A DNA stretch of 64,000 nt. Origin: Diplolepis rosae (Eukaryota; Arthropoda; Insecta; Hymenoptera; Diplolepididae). Positions 22,852-33,377 of the stretch are shown piece after piece. The stretch lies in the NCBI GenBank assembly GCA_030998225.1, contig JAPYXD010000308.1, positions 4,536,001 to 4,600,000 of the forward strand, read 5' to 3'. The translations under genes were made by a program, and so were the position numbers. Each line of letters begins with the position of its first letter. Position 1 is the stretch's first letter. Below the pieces are notes generated by a model, which worked only from the letters and a program-made list of their open reading frames with translations, did no database searches and was not told the DNA's origin.

Positions 22852-23115
22852 TCAAAAACAGCCTCTCTGGAGGCACCTTGGCGACGCCATACAGCTCCTG
22901 GCCAAGTGTTTCGTGGTGCCGCATCTCCAACAGGCATTCTTCCTGCCGGGGTTGCCCCAGCCCTGAGACCCATGGCCGTAACCAAGGCACCTTAAGCATC
23001 GGGCGACTTCCACATGCTCGTGGATGCGGCACGCAACCCACATGATCCTTACCTTACCTAGCTGAGGCAGACGCAGCGCGTCTTCCTCAGCTAGCCGGAT
23101 CACTGCGGTCTTCAC
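22852..23115 (-). pseudogene. R1-like LINE ORF1 zinc-knuckle fragment
   Basis: The frame 'MKTAVIRLAEEDALRLPQLG' continues into two CCHC-type knuckles ('CLRCLGYGHGSQGWGNP', where the last Cys is lost, and 'CWRCGTTKHLARSC'). CCHC knuckles bind nucleic acid in LINE ORF1 proteins. It is the same segment as residues ~190-270 of the ORF1 frame at 32225-33127. Confidence 0.75.
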
Positions 23116-23417
23116 CCCACCAAAGCGGGTGAAGAGTCTGCAGGACCCAGTATTAATATGTTAGAGTAATAATTGTGAATCTGCATATTCGAAAAATATT
23201 CGACATATTTTAAGTTTTGGAATAATTGTTCAGAAAAAAATATATATATACATATATATGGGGCATTATTTCTCAACCGGACACCCCCTGCTGTCCAAAA
23301 TTTGTTTGATTTTAAAAAATCGTGTTTATGCTCAAAATTTAGCAAATTTAATTTAGTTTTCAGAATTATTAAGCAGTTTTTGAAATTCAATATGGCCGAC
23401 TAAATATGACGTCGCAA

Positions 23418-23662
23418 GTCAGGAAAAACATAAGTGAACAAATTACTTTAAAAAAAAAATATTATGAAAGTTTCGATTCGAAATACTCCTTTTGGGCTTA
23501 AATTCTACGTTTGCATATGTACTTTGATGAACCATATGACACATTGCGAAATTTAAAACGGTGGATCCAATATGGCGGCTTTATGTCAACGATTGTGCTC
23601 CCTTCAACTAGATTGCCTAAAATTGGCTTGGAAATAGTTACTCGGGGGTTCTCGAGGTTGCT
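23418..23662 (+). repeat. Left arm of 3.85 kb inverted-repeat structure
   Basis: This ~245-base arm matches 27015-27263 in inverted orientation (shared words 'gaaagtttcgat', 'gatgaaccatatgacacatt', 'ccaatatggcggctttatgt'). Between the arms lie a TIR element, a tRNA-like segment and a MITE. The arms may be the ends of a large foldback or TIR element, or an inverted duplication. Confidence 0.7.
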
Positions 23663-24448
23663 AGAAGGTTTTCTTGGTTCACATTTCCACTTTTGCGAGT
23701 TAATATATTTCCTTCCATCCTTAAGCCTATATCGGTCAGAGCACGGAAATATGGATTATTTATATTCGTCAGCTCGACCCTCGGAGTCTGAAATGTTTAT
23801 ATGGACAGTTTTTTTCAGAGATTCACGTTCAATCAGATCGTTGCAGGACTACGTTTGGAATCAGTTCTTTTCAGAATTACAGTTTCATTGAGTGATTTGA
23901 CCTTTATCAAGATTGTATTACACGATATTTTCATAAATTCAAGTTTTTCATTAGTTTAATATCCAATATGCCTACACGAAGAAAAATAGTTGAAGTAATT
24001 TTACTCAACTCTGTCGATTAAAGTTGGGACATAAGGACATTTGAACATCTATTAAATCCTAGTCGGGTAAAATAAATTTGATAAATACCTAATTCACCCA
24101 ATGTGAGTAACAATAAGTGTTACATAGGAAATAATAAGGAGTTGAATAAAACGTTATCGACGACAGGGCATCAACATGCGTCAGTGGGTTAACATGGAAT
24201 GTATAAGTATATCACCGACGCTTGAGGAGCTTCAAACCGTAGTTGAGTAAAATGAGCATCGGGCGTATTATTTCAACTGGCAATGGTATGGTTCTCTTAA
24301 ATAAATCAATCAATTTTTGCATACATTATTCATAAAATATTTTTAAAAATTAATATAATTGATCAATTATTATAACTATGATTATTGATATATTAGCCGC
24401 CACTAGGCGATATAAGGAGATCTTCCTGTGGAGAAGGAGACGTCGGAC

Positions 24449-24532
24449 GCCCCTGTAGCTCTGTGGTTAGAGCAGTCGGCCGGCAATCGAAAGACCTGGG
24501 CTCGAATCTCAACGCAGTCGAAAGGGTATTTT
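24449..24532 (+). repeat. tRNA-derived sequence (SINE head or tRNA pseudogene)
   Basis: 'tagctctgtggttagagca' matches a D-arm with polymerase III box A, and 'gggctcgaatct' is close to box B (GGTTCGAATCC). The T-arm does not pair fully and no acceptor strand complementary to the 5' GCCCCTG follows, so this is not a functional tRNA. It may be the head of a SINE; a tail was not identified. Confidence 0.5.
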
Positions 24533-24720
24533 TTCCATAGAAAGATTCCCAATTCTTTAAATTTGAATTTAATTTGCATTTATTTAAGATATAAGAGTTT
24601 GAAATTGTCTACGAGGACACCTGTCGGCAACGTATCCTATCTGATACGCCACTAGTGATTCTCCGATAATGTAGGCCGTGGCAGAAATTTCAAACTCAAA
24701 TAATTAGTTTGAAATATTTA

Positions 24721-25433
24721 AGGGGGGTTTCTACTTTGTTCCGCCGAAAAAACGTGCTCTTTTTAGACATTGTTTTGGGGGAACGTATTTAAGATAAACA
24801 CTTGAAATTTTTTCAGTTGTAGGTACAAGTTTATTGTACAAGTACAAAAAGTTTTCAGTAGAAATATGCAAAGGTGTGGGGGGGGGGGCATTGAACAATG
24901 GCGGCGTGCCGAATGAATTTCTCCCACTCTCGGAAGTCCTGCCGCTGTTTCAGATGACCTGAAACACAAAAATGAAATATATTCTTACTTTGTATACTTT
25001 TGTCTTTGGCCGGTACTAGGATTTCGAAAAAAAATGAAAAATGAAAAAATTATGCGATTTTGAATGAAAAACTCGATTTTTGCCCACTTTTTTCGATACA
25101 AATTGTTATGTAAAATGAAAAATTATTATTATTTTTTGAAGATTCTAGTACGAGCCATAGCTAAGCCCTTGATACACGACTGTTAAAAGTTTCGTGGCCA
25201 TTGCTCAATTCGTCTGGCTTAAATCACTTCCGCAAGGCCAAAAAATATAGTTTTGAGAAAAACGCGTTCAAAGTTTTGCATCAGTTTAAAGTGAAAAAGA
25301 ACTTTTTGTACTTGTACAATAAACTTGTACCTACAACTGAAAAAAAATTTCAAATGTTTATCTTAAATACGTTCCCCAAAAAAAATTTCTAAAAAAGCAC
25401 GTTTTTTCGGCCGAACAAAGTAGAAACCCCCCT
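24721..25433. mobile_element. MITE with ~140-bp inverted arms
   Basis: Long inverted ends begin 'AGGGGGGTTTCTACTTTGTT' and continue with 'cgaaaaaacgtgct' and 'gtacaagtttattgtacaag'. The element is flanked by TA (24719-24720 and 25434-25435). The 713-base interior has no coding sequence and contains a G9 tract at 24881. TA duplication suggests Tc1/mariner-type mobilisation. Confidence 0.8.
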
Positions 25434-26589
25434 TAATATAATTCTTGAATTATATTTAGTATACATTTTGATTATAACTACGTATGAAGTTTAATGAAAC
25501 TAAAATTTCAAATTTACATTAAAACATTGTATTATTATCAAAAAGTATCTTGTCTAAAAACAAGGTTTTTTTCTTTTCTCTGTTGTATATTTTCAAAATA
25601 TGGATTTCACAATTGCAAATTCAAAATTATTATTTTGCCTGAGAAATTTATTTGAAATCAAAATCCTTTGTAGATTGGTTAAATATTATGTAATACACTT
25701 ACTAAGGCTTTTGATATTGAAATATTCATGGAAAAAATTTGATTTAATAAACTCAAATGAAAGAAAAGAAGAAGTTATAAAGGAATTAAAAAAAAATTAT
25801 GAATCAAGAATTTATTAAACTTGCGGAATCTATATAACTAGATTATGTGAAACTTTTAAATAAATTATATAAACTAGTGGATAACCATCAAAGTACGATG
25901 AATGTTTCAAATCACTAGTTTATAAGTATGTATTTAGAATCCATCATTAAGTAAGTGGTTCATTACGCACTAGATAAAACAGTGGCTATTCCACTATTTT
26001 GGTTTTAGAGAATACTAAAATAAACTGTAACTGTATTTTGTATGTTTTTAATTGATTTTGATTATTAAATATAATAACGTGGAACATCAGTATGTTGAAA
26101 ATTCAACACGTTTTTGAAATTAAAAAATGTTTATGTGTGCCCTAGGCGCAGATTACTTTCATTCGTTCCTGCGTGAATAGATTCAGCTGATGGAATAAAT
26201 CTTGTGATTCACGGTTTACTCAACTCTCGACTGAAGCGTAGAGTAGAAAAAATGGAAAGCTCTCCTATTTTGGTGATTTAATACAAGACTGATTTTTTAT
26301 AATTATACTACAAGTAATAATATATATATTTAGAAACTTTTAATGCTCGCTTTCAAACTTCACCCTACACTTCTTACACTACGCTGAATTTTACTGAACT
26401 TTGATTTATTTTTGAACATTTAATATATCACAAATAATTGCAGTGATACTAAATAATTCCTTACTTGTCCTTATGTCCCAAATTTGATCGGAAGTTGAGT
26501 AAAATTATTTCAACTATTTTTCTCCGTGTAATACAAGCGACTAACATCGCGATAGATGCTGCAATCCTTATAAAAATTTTGGTCTTACG

Positions 26590-26721
26590 GACCACAGAGG
26601 TAAAGATTTGAAATTAATATCTAAGAATATCAAGCGAAAATTTCCAGATCTTCCCGATAATACAGAAATTTGTGTACATTGCAGAAGGGCTAGATATGAA
26701 AGTGGTGATGTAGATTCTTAA
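26590..26721 (+). pseudogene. Unidentified coding remnant with Cys pair
   Basis: One frame reads 'LTDHRGKDLKLISKNIKRKF' then 'PDLPDNTEICVHCRRARYE' and stops at ~26721. The 'ICxxCR' ending after a charged helical stretch looks like the N-terminal part of insect transposon-associated proteins, but I cannot assign a family. Short and isolated. Confidence 0.25.
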
Positions 26722-26829
26722 AAATATCTAAATTTATCGGATACTATATTAGTCAAAATGATGTTGATATGGATCAAAATGAATTTTTCAATTCTGATTC
26801 TTTAACACTGAAAACTGAAATGTTTGGCT

Positions 26830-27140
26830 TAAATCCGCCATATTGGATCCGCCATGTTGATTTCTGATATTTTGACTGCAGAATCTCAATCAGCGGCGAC
26901 AAAAACCTTCTAGCAATCATTTACAAGCCGATTTCACCAATTGGAATCACTGAATGCTGGATTGTTTGGCATAAATCAGCCATCTTTGATTCCGATATTC
27001 TGACGAAATAATTGTTATCAGCGAGCTCAAGAACCCCCGAGTAACTATTTCCAAGCCAATTTTAGAAAATCTAGTTGCAGAGAGCATAATCGTTGACATA
27101 AAGCCGCCATATTGGATCCACCATTTTATATTTCGCAATG
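26830..27140. repeat. Imperfect tandem repeat with 'gccatattggatcc' motif
   Basis: Two to three diverged units of about 145 bases each contain 'ccgccatattggatccgcca', 'gatattttgac' and a 'ca.ttacaagccgatttcac'-like segment. The last unit overlaps the right arm of the inverted-repeat structure. Confidence 0.5.
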
Positions 27141-27263
27141 TGTCATATGGTTCATCAAAGTACTTATACAAACGTAGAATTTGAGTCCAAAAAGAGTATT
27201 TCAAATCGAAACTTTCATAATTTTTTTTTTTAAAGTAATTTATTCATATATGTTTCTCCTGAC
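27015..27263 (-). repeat. Right arm of 3.85 kb inverted-repeat structure
   Basis: Inverted counterpart of 23418-23662; the match ends at 'tctcctgac' (27255-27263). Divergence between the arms is visible, so the duplication is not recent. Confidence 0.7.
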
Positions 27264-27419
27264 TCTCGATTTCTGTGTTACATTTGACTGAAATTCGCGG
27301 AAGCGGAACGATAGTATATCTTCGAGCGTGACTAGTTCAGGCATTTATCTGACACCGGTTGAGCCTGAGGATCCAATTCCTTTTAAAGTTTCAACATAGT
27401 TTATTTCTTTTGGTTCGGA

Positions 27420-28080
27420 TAAGAATAATAGGTAATGTATATGATTCCATTCAGGATCGGGATATCCATTCATTAGAAGATTTACTCAAACATTTAAAAG
27501 ATGTTTTTACTGAATATAGACGTATTTCTCAATTGAATACTTCTTTGGCAACCGTTGCGCATCGAGAAAACGAAAATGTCTTAGAATACGGGACTAGAGT
27601 AAACAAAATTCTAACGTCTTATTGAACTGATTAAAGAAAAGAATTCGCAAGAAGCAAGCAAAATCGTGATTCAATTGGTTCGTGATACGGCCTGTGAGAA
27701 TTTTGTGATTGGTTTAAAACGTGATTTGGTTATTCGAGTTAAAGTAAGGAGACAAAATATCTTACAAAGGGCAATTAATTTCTCTAGAGCTGCGGAGTTG
27801 GAAGTCGAATTTAAAATCGGATTAAATAGAAAATATTTCGAAAGTTCCGTAGTGGATAAGAAACATCAGGATCATTTATCAAAAAAATCAGAAAATCATC
27901 AGGACAGATTCCGACCTTACCACGCAAGTGCGAGGGTACGAAAAATTGGAGGTGAAATGGTCCATAGTGTGAATCATCGGAGTAAAAACATGATTCATGA
28001 TCGATATCATGGAAAACGAAACGCGCAAAATAAGGATTGCCACGATAGTGGAAATTCGAAAAAATTAGGATCAGAAGGAG
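27420..28080 (+). pseudogene. gag: Ty3/gypsy gag fragment
   Basis: Two frames joined by a shift near 27622 read 'IHSLEDLLKHLKDVFTEYRR', 'LATVAHRENENVLEYGTRV', then 'RDTACENFVIGLKRDLVIRV' and 'LQRAINFSRAAELEVEF'. This is the capsid-like core of an insect gypsy gag (helix with 'F..YR', 'E.V..Y..R...I', 'F..GL..'). A basic tail follows without an intact CCHC knuckle. No protease or reverse transcriptase is attached. Confidence 0.7.
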
Positions 28081-28225
28081 ATCATTGGATAAGGCAAAGT
28101 TCAAAGTGCTTGTGATTGTATTGTTTATAACTTTAATTTTAACTCTGTTAGGAAACAGAATATTTTTAATTGCAAAAAAAAAAAATTTCCCAAGGATTTG
28201 TACCCAAGTTAACTTGTCCAATATA
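28060..28225 (+). repeat. Gypsy leader-like segment shared with 38918-39060
   Basis: 'ataaggcaaagttcaaagtg' through 'ggaaacagaatatttttaattgcaa' parallels 38930-39010 in the leader of the 20 kb element, with upstream bases 'gatca.tgg.taaggc' also shared. This shows that the gag debris belongs to a related gypsy lineage. Confidence 0.6.
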
Positions 28226-28269
28226 ATGAAAATAATTCGAATGATCATTGTTATAAACAAATTTGTTTA

Positions 28270-28680
28270 ATTGTTATAAAAAATCTATAAATAAATAAAA
28301 TAAATTATTTTAATTTACATAAAAGGCAGATGCAGTTGGTAAAAAAAAAATATTTTATTATTTTAAGAAATTTATTGTTAAAAATTATAAATTTACAATC
28401 TGTTGAGCGATTATTTATTTAATTCAAATATTTGAATTAATTATATTTTTATATCATTTTTTTATTTCCAAATGAAGAAATACAAATTTCATTTCAAATT
28501 ATATTATTGTTAAAAGTAAATAAACAAATTAAAAATAAATTTTACTAATCTCATTTTATTTTTCATGGAAAAAAAATTTTAAATATAGTTCTTTTATTGT
28601 TATAAACAATCGAATAATTTAAAATAACTATAAACAATCTAAGACAAAGCTCAATACAAAATATTGTAAATTTATAATGA
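28270..28680. other. AT-rich stretch without recognisable feature
   Basis: Extremely AT-rich sequence between two gypsy-derived segments. No ORF, repeat end or RNA gene seen. Confidence 0.5.
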
Positions 28681-28686
28681 CTCAAT

Positions 28687-29300
28687 GTCAAAACCAAATA
28701 TCCCTTTAGAATCTACCCCGAATGGTATAACACGTAGTCAAGTTAAACAAGATAGTCAGCTTGCAAAAATAGTAGATTTGATTCAAAAGGGTAATTTAAA
28801 AATAAAACCAATTAGAAATAGAGAATATTCAACTGATAATGAGTGACAAAATATCCCTGATCCAATCCCTACAGAACAAGAATTAGATAACACTCTTAAG
28901 TTAATTGATTCAAGTTCAGACAAATCTAATTAATAATCAAAGTATATCAAGTGAAAATTCAGGAAAAACTAGCGGGTTTCATTCAAGTTTCTGTCCAGAT
29001 TTAAGCATTGTAACAGGATCTAGTAATCAAGATCAAATTCTAACGAACAAATTATCTTATTTTCACGAATTCAATTTGCTATGCTCAACAGTAATAACAA
29101 TAGACAATAAAACTTTGAAAGAAAAATTGGAAACCTCATTGGTACGCGAATCTATAATTAGTAACAACGACAGCGACGACGATAAAAGCGACACAGAAGT
29201 CATAGATCAAGATAATCCAGTAATAGTAAATAACGAAGAAATGGCCGTAGTCATACCGTTGAGTGAAGATAGGTATAGAGGAGACATCGAGGGCGATTGA
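28687..29300 (+). pseudogene. Possible gypsy gag N-terminal remnant, acidic
   Basis: A frame starting 'MSKPNIPLESTPNGITRSQV' is broken by a stop at ~28844. A second frame (28905-29300) ends in an acidic run ('NDSDDDKSDTEVIDQDNP') and 'PLSEDRYRGDIEGD'. The last ~60 bases match, in inverted orientation, the start of the second gypsy element near 59806-59870. Assignment to gag is by position and composition only. Confidence 0.35.
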
Positions 29301-29375
29301 ATGGTCCAAACCTTGCTTTTTACCACTTTTCCTTCTACTTCGCTCTTTACTAGTCTTTTCCTAAGATCGGATATA

Positions 29376-29409
<34 letters not shown>

Positions 29410-29759
29410 TGGGTGGGGAGGAAAAATGGCAAAATCTTTTATAGACGTTGTACAGGACTCTCCTAGGATGGGTCTAGGCATACCTGTTAAAACCAAAAAA
29501 CCCTCTCTCTCGAACCAATACACCACCCGCGGAACCGCCTTTCGGCTTTAAACTTCACAGGTGGTTGGTTCCATTAAAGTCGCGTACGACTCTTCCGTCA
29601 TCCGTTCGCTCGGAACTTCCACCCGCGGTCACACGCCCACTAGGATAACCGACTAGCTGCGCCACCCAGGGAGAAACAAACAGATTCCTCCCCCGAACGA
29701 CACAGACAGTCAAGTCTACCCGAGACGCAGGACCGCGGGTGCAGGCCCCGATGCAATTT

Positions 29760-30359
29760 CTACTGGCCCTCCCCCTTGTTTCGCCCTCGATGCCCATCAA
29801 GTTCTCTCGTCTTCATCACAAGTGTGACGAATGACTCGATGAGCGTCCAGAACCGTTCAGACTGGAGCATGAGGGGGACCATCGTGTCAGGAGTAAGTTC
29901 GGAACCCACCGCCTGACCGAGGACCTCCCTAGCCACACCCCATTTTGCACAGACGAAGAGTGCTTGCTCTGCGTTATCCACCGGGGAATCGCAGTAGCAA
30001 CACGTCTCCTCGTCTCTCTTCTTAAAGCGCCTCAGGTACGCGTTAAAACAGCCATGGCCCGAGAGCGCTTGTGCCAAGAAAAAGCCGACTTCCCCGTGCT
30101 TTCTGTTCAGCCAGGTAGCGAGCTCCGGGATCAGGCGGTAGGTCCATCTCCCTGTCTGTTCACCATGCCATCTCAACTGCCATTTCTCGACGAGTCTGCG
30201 CCTTCCATCCTTGCGGATGGCCTCCATCGCGCGAGCGATTTCCTGCAGGTTGGTTAAGCAGGTGAGCTCTTTACGGAGCTGAAAGGCCTCTTTCATTTTC
30301 TCCGCCAATAAGTCTATTAGTGGGACGCTCGCCAGGACCAGCACAGCACTCGTCGACAC
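29760..30359 (-). pseudogene. R1-like LINE ORF2 C-terminal part
   Basis: The frame continues ORF2 after a frameshift at about 30345. It contains 'LVEKWQLRWHGEQTGRWTYR', 'GEVGFFLAQALSGHGCFNAY' and a Cys-rich region 'CCYCDSPVDNAEQALFVCAK' in which the His of the usual CCHC arrangement is Gln. It ends at a stop after 'RNKGEGQ', which is probably the native ORF2 end because the homologous region at 58420 lost it by deletion. Confidence 0.8.
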
Positions 30360-31890
30360 AGTTCGGTATGCTCAGACAATTCTCAGCATCACACCTCTGT
30401 GCCGAGAACAGATTCTTCTGGATAGCATGGTTGTTAAGGGCACTTGTCCAGATCGGAGCTGCATAAAGCAGCTTCGAATTTACCACGCTCGCCACCAGCT
30501 TTCTCTTAGCTTCCCTAGGACCACCAATGTTAGGCATGAGCCGAGTCAGGGCGGCCCCAGACTGGATGGCTTTGGCAGTCGCGATCTGCAGGTGTTCGCC
30601 GAAGCTAAGCCTTCGATCCAACTGCACCCCCAGGTACTTAATGCTTGTATTCCACTCGACTTCATGCTCTCCGAGAACGATCCTCGGATATTGGAAGGAT
30701 CTCCTGTCCGTAACAAGCAAAGCGTAGGTTTTCTCAGGGGCCATTTTAAGGCCTCTGCCATCCAACCAGCGCTTCGCCCGCCACAGACTTTCATTGATCC
30801 TCAGCTTTAGGATTCCGACGTCGTCAGCGGCGCACACGACAAGTGCGTCATCCGCGAAGCCGACGATGCTCGTTCCAGCAGGTAGGTCCATGCGCAGAAA
30901 GTCATCGTACATGACGTTCCAAACGAGTGGACCCACCCGCGACCCTTGAGGAGCGCCACATGTCATCTCTTCTTGAAGAGACCACTTGTCGCCCTCGTAT
31001 ATCACCCACCTGTCGCTCAGATAGTCATCTATCATTCGCAACAGGTAGTCTGGAACCTTTTTCCGCATCATCGTCTCGATGCGGATGTCCCATCTCGCGG
31101 TATTGAACGCATTGCGTATGTCAATGCTAATCAACGCGCAGAATACCTTACGCTTACCAGTTCCTTTTCTTGCATTTGTGGCGATGTTAACCACAGCTTG
31201 GATGGCGTCCACAGTGGACCTGCCTTTCCTGAATCCGAACTGGTTTTCCGAGAGCCCGTTCTCCCCGACCAAGAGAGCCTGAAGCCGTTGTAGAATCAAC
31301 TCCTCCAGAAGCTTCCCCATCGTATCCAATAAGCATATTGGTCTATACGACGAGGCAACCGCTAGCGGTTTGTTGCCCTTCCTCAGCAGGACCAACCTCT
31401 GCCTCTTCCAATCCGCGAGGAACCTCCCCTTCCGAAGACAGGAGTTAAAGGCTTCTAGGAGGATCTCCGGGTATGCCCCGATCACCTCTTTGAGGATCTC
31501 GTTCGGCACCCCGTCGATACCCGGCGCTGTATTTGCCTTAAGCCTTCCACCCGCTCTCTTTAGTTCTTCGAGAGTGAAGAGTTCCTCGCGCCGGACCACG
31601 CAGGAACTTCGGTCCTGTCTTTGGAACGGCTCCACGTTTGGGAACAAGCTTCGCACAATGTACTTGACTCGATCGGGATTATCCAGGCCCGGGGTCTTTC
31701 TTCTAGCCACCAATCTCTTGGTGACTATTTTGAAGGCGAGACCCCATGGGTGCTTCTCGAACTCACCGATCAAGTCTTTCCAGCATTGAAGTCGGCTTTT
31801 CTTTATGCCTCACCTCAAAGCTGTTTTTGCCCCTTTCCATGCCTCGTGCAGCGTAGCATCCCCCTTTGAACGGGTGAATTTTCGCCGCGC
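30271..31890 (-). pseudogene. R1-like LINE ORF2 reverse transcriptase
   Basis: A long frame (open from 31773) shows reverse transcriptase blocks in order: 'APGIDGVPNEILKEV', 'SSYRPICLLDTMGKLLEELI', 'ENQFGFRKGRSTVDAI', 'ISIDIRNAFNTARW', 'GAPQGSRVGPLVWNVMYDDF' and catalytic 'GFADDALVVCAADD', followed by the thumb 'KYLGVQLDRRLSFGEHL'. Features such as 'WNVMYDDFLR' and the C-terminal Cys/His region point to the R1 clade. The frame ends prematurely near 30345 by frameshift. Upstream (31790-31890) the linker 'CLAARR' is present in another frame. Confidence 0.85.
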
Positions 31891-32260
31891 TGCGAGGCAT
31901 TCTCGACGTAGGGCTCAAGGAGGAGGATCTGGGTCTCAAAGACATCGAAGGGATCGCCGGGGGAGAAGTAGCAGCTGTACACACGCACACCCGCCACCTC
32001 CACCCAGACGAACCCTGCGTCGGTCTCCAGGAAGTTCCCAACGCCTAAATCAGGGTTACAAACAAGGATGCCGGCCCTCCTTGATGCATCCTGATACCAA
32101 GCAGAGTTATCGGACCACTTGTACTGCTCACTAATGAGCAGCACATCAGCCCCCCTCTCCCTGGCAGTCTGCATCAGGAGGTCCTGGGCATCCTTCCCCC
32201 TTCCGAGGTTGAGCTGCAGGAACTTCAATTCCTGCCTCTCAACCTCCGAAGCTCTTCCCG
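31891..32260 (-). pseudogene. R1-like LINE endonuclease domain, N-terminal part
   Basis: The minus-strand frame reads 'LKFLQLNLGRGKDAQDLLMQ', 'ARERGADVLLISEQYKW', 'GFVWVEVAGVRVYSCYFSPG' and 'FDVFETQILLLEPYV'. This is the N-terminal half of an apurinic-type endonuclease, including the LN and SEQ blocks that contain its metal-binding residues. It then joins directly to the pre-reverse-transcriptase linker, so the second half with the catalytic His is deleted. Confidence 0.8.
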
Positions 32261-33370
32261 GAAGACCGGGCAGGAGCCGCTCCCCGTCACATGGGCAACA
32301 TCTTTGTCGCCCCTGTCTGCGCATGACAGGCACCTTGGTGGCGCCTTACAAGTCCTGGCCAAGTGTCCAGTGGCGCCGCATCTCCAACAGGCGTTTTTCC
32401 TGTCGGGGTTGCTGCAGCCCCGGGACCCGTGGACGTACCCAAGGCACCTGAAGCAGCGGGTGACTTCCAGGTGCTCGCGAATGCGGCACTCTACCCACCG
32501 GATCCTCAACTTACCTAGCTGAAGCAGACGCGCGGCGTCTGCCTCAGCTAGCCGGATCACTGCAGTCTTCACCCCACCAAAGCGGGTGAAGAGCCTGCAG
32601 GACCCCTCAAAAGCCGGTCTGCCCAATGCCAAGCACAGGGCAGACACAACCTCTTCTTTTTCAACGGTCTCGTCGAGGTCACTAATTTCGAGGGACCTCG
32701 TCGAGACCAGGGCTGAAATTTGCGCCCTTTCCCCGACCGCCAGGTCGAGCGCCTTTCGGAAGGCCGAAACGTCTCCCCCCTTTTTGAGGACCAGAAGGAC
32801 TTCTTCCTTCCTGGTCCTCCGGATAGACAGGACCTCAAGTCCTGCCTTCCGGGGGTCGACCTTCGCCTTCATATCCCTCAAGATGTCGGCATAGGACTGG
32901 CCGTCCTTCGCCGACACCTTGATGGCGTCGCCCGACCTGGCGGGCGTGGAGCGCTTCGACTTAGGAGTGGCGGTGGTCCCCTGCGCTTTTTGGGCAGGTT
33001 CCTCCGCCCTTTTCTCCTTTTTTTTCTTTTTTCTTTTTTTTTCTTTTTTTTGTGACCACATGCCAGTCCCCTTCTTTATTTGGGGGCTGGCTCGTGGCCA
33101 CCTCGGCATAAGAGGGCGAATAGCCACCCTTCCTCCTCTTGGGAGTTTTTTCCATAGGGGGAGAGGGCGCAGATCTTTTTTCGCCCTTCGCCTGATTTTT
33201 TGGGGTATCTCCCAGAGACGCCAAACGTGGTCTCTGGAAGATCTCCAATTTCTTCATAGCGGGTTGAGATTACATTTTCTTCTGGAATTTTACCCCGCTC
33301 TCCAGGAGGCACTTGTGGGTGTTGAGCATACCGCTCAACACCTCAGTTTCCTCATTCACCGAGTCTTTAA
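32225..33370 (-). pseudogene. R1-like LINE ORF1 (gag-like, two zinc knuckles)
   Basis: The C-terminal part (32225 to ~33010) contains 'KDGQSYADILRDMKAKVDP', an RRM-like stretch ('EVLSIRRTRKEEVLLVLKKG') and three Cys-rich motifs: 'CFRCLGYVHGSRGC', 'CWRCGATGHLARTC' and 'CLSCADRGD'. The N-terminal part (to ~33370) is in a different frame, separated by a lysine-coding A-rich tract at 33003-33050. It lacks the start seen in the copy at 35565. The frame offset across the A-tract is the same in both copies. Confidence 0.75.
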
Positions 33371-33377
33371 CGAAGCC

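Larger units (their letters stand above)
21873..23146 (-). mobile_element. R1-like LINE copy with ORF1 joined to ORF2 end
   Basis: On the minus strand an ORF1 zinc-knuckle segment (about 23146-22850) runs directly into the C-terminal part of ORF2 (22840-22213) and the family 3' UTR (to 21873). Endonuclease and reverse transcriptase are deleted. It lies just beyond the mariner target site. A poly(A) tract is not evident at the 3' junction. Confidence 0.8.
23985..26528. mobile_element. TIR element (CACGGAGAAAAATAG ends), non-autonomous
   Basis: Inverted ends 'CACGAAGAAAAATAGTTGAA' and the complement of 'TTTCAACTATTTTTCTCCGT' plus further matching bases (about 65 in total, including 'gggacataaggaca') bound 2,544 bases with TA on both sides. 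No transposase remains. A tRNA-like segment and a 713-bp MITE are nested inside. Superfamily not assigned. Confidence 0.65.
29379..33377 (-). mobile_element. R1-like LINE, minus strand, 5'-truncated in ORF1
   Basis: The 3' end (left) has a poly(A) tract (T-run 29392-29411) and the family tail; the 5' end (right) lies inside ORF1. The target sequence 'gatcggatatata' occurs at both ends (29365-29377 and 33378-33390), and the uninterrupted site is seen in inverted form near 59545-59565. ORF1 and ORF2 are both represented, but most of the endonuclease is deleted. Confidence 0.85.

Noticed and set aside
24449..24532. Functional tRNA gene
   Set aside because: Box A and an approximate box B are present, but the T-arm and acceptor stem do not pair, so it is listed as a tRNA-derived repeat.
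30427..31789. Plus-strand frames of 100-140 codons over the minus-strand LINE
   Set aside because: They are complements of the reverse transcriptase frame; the same shadows recur over the plus-strand copy at 56401-58557.
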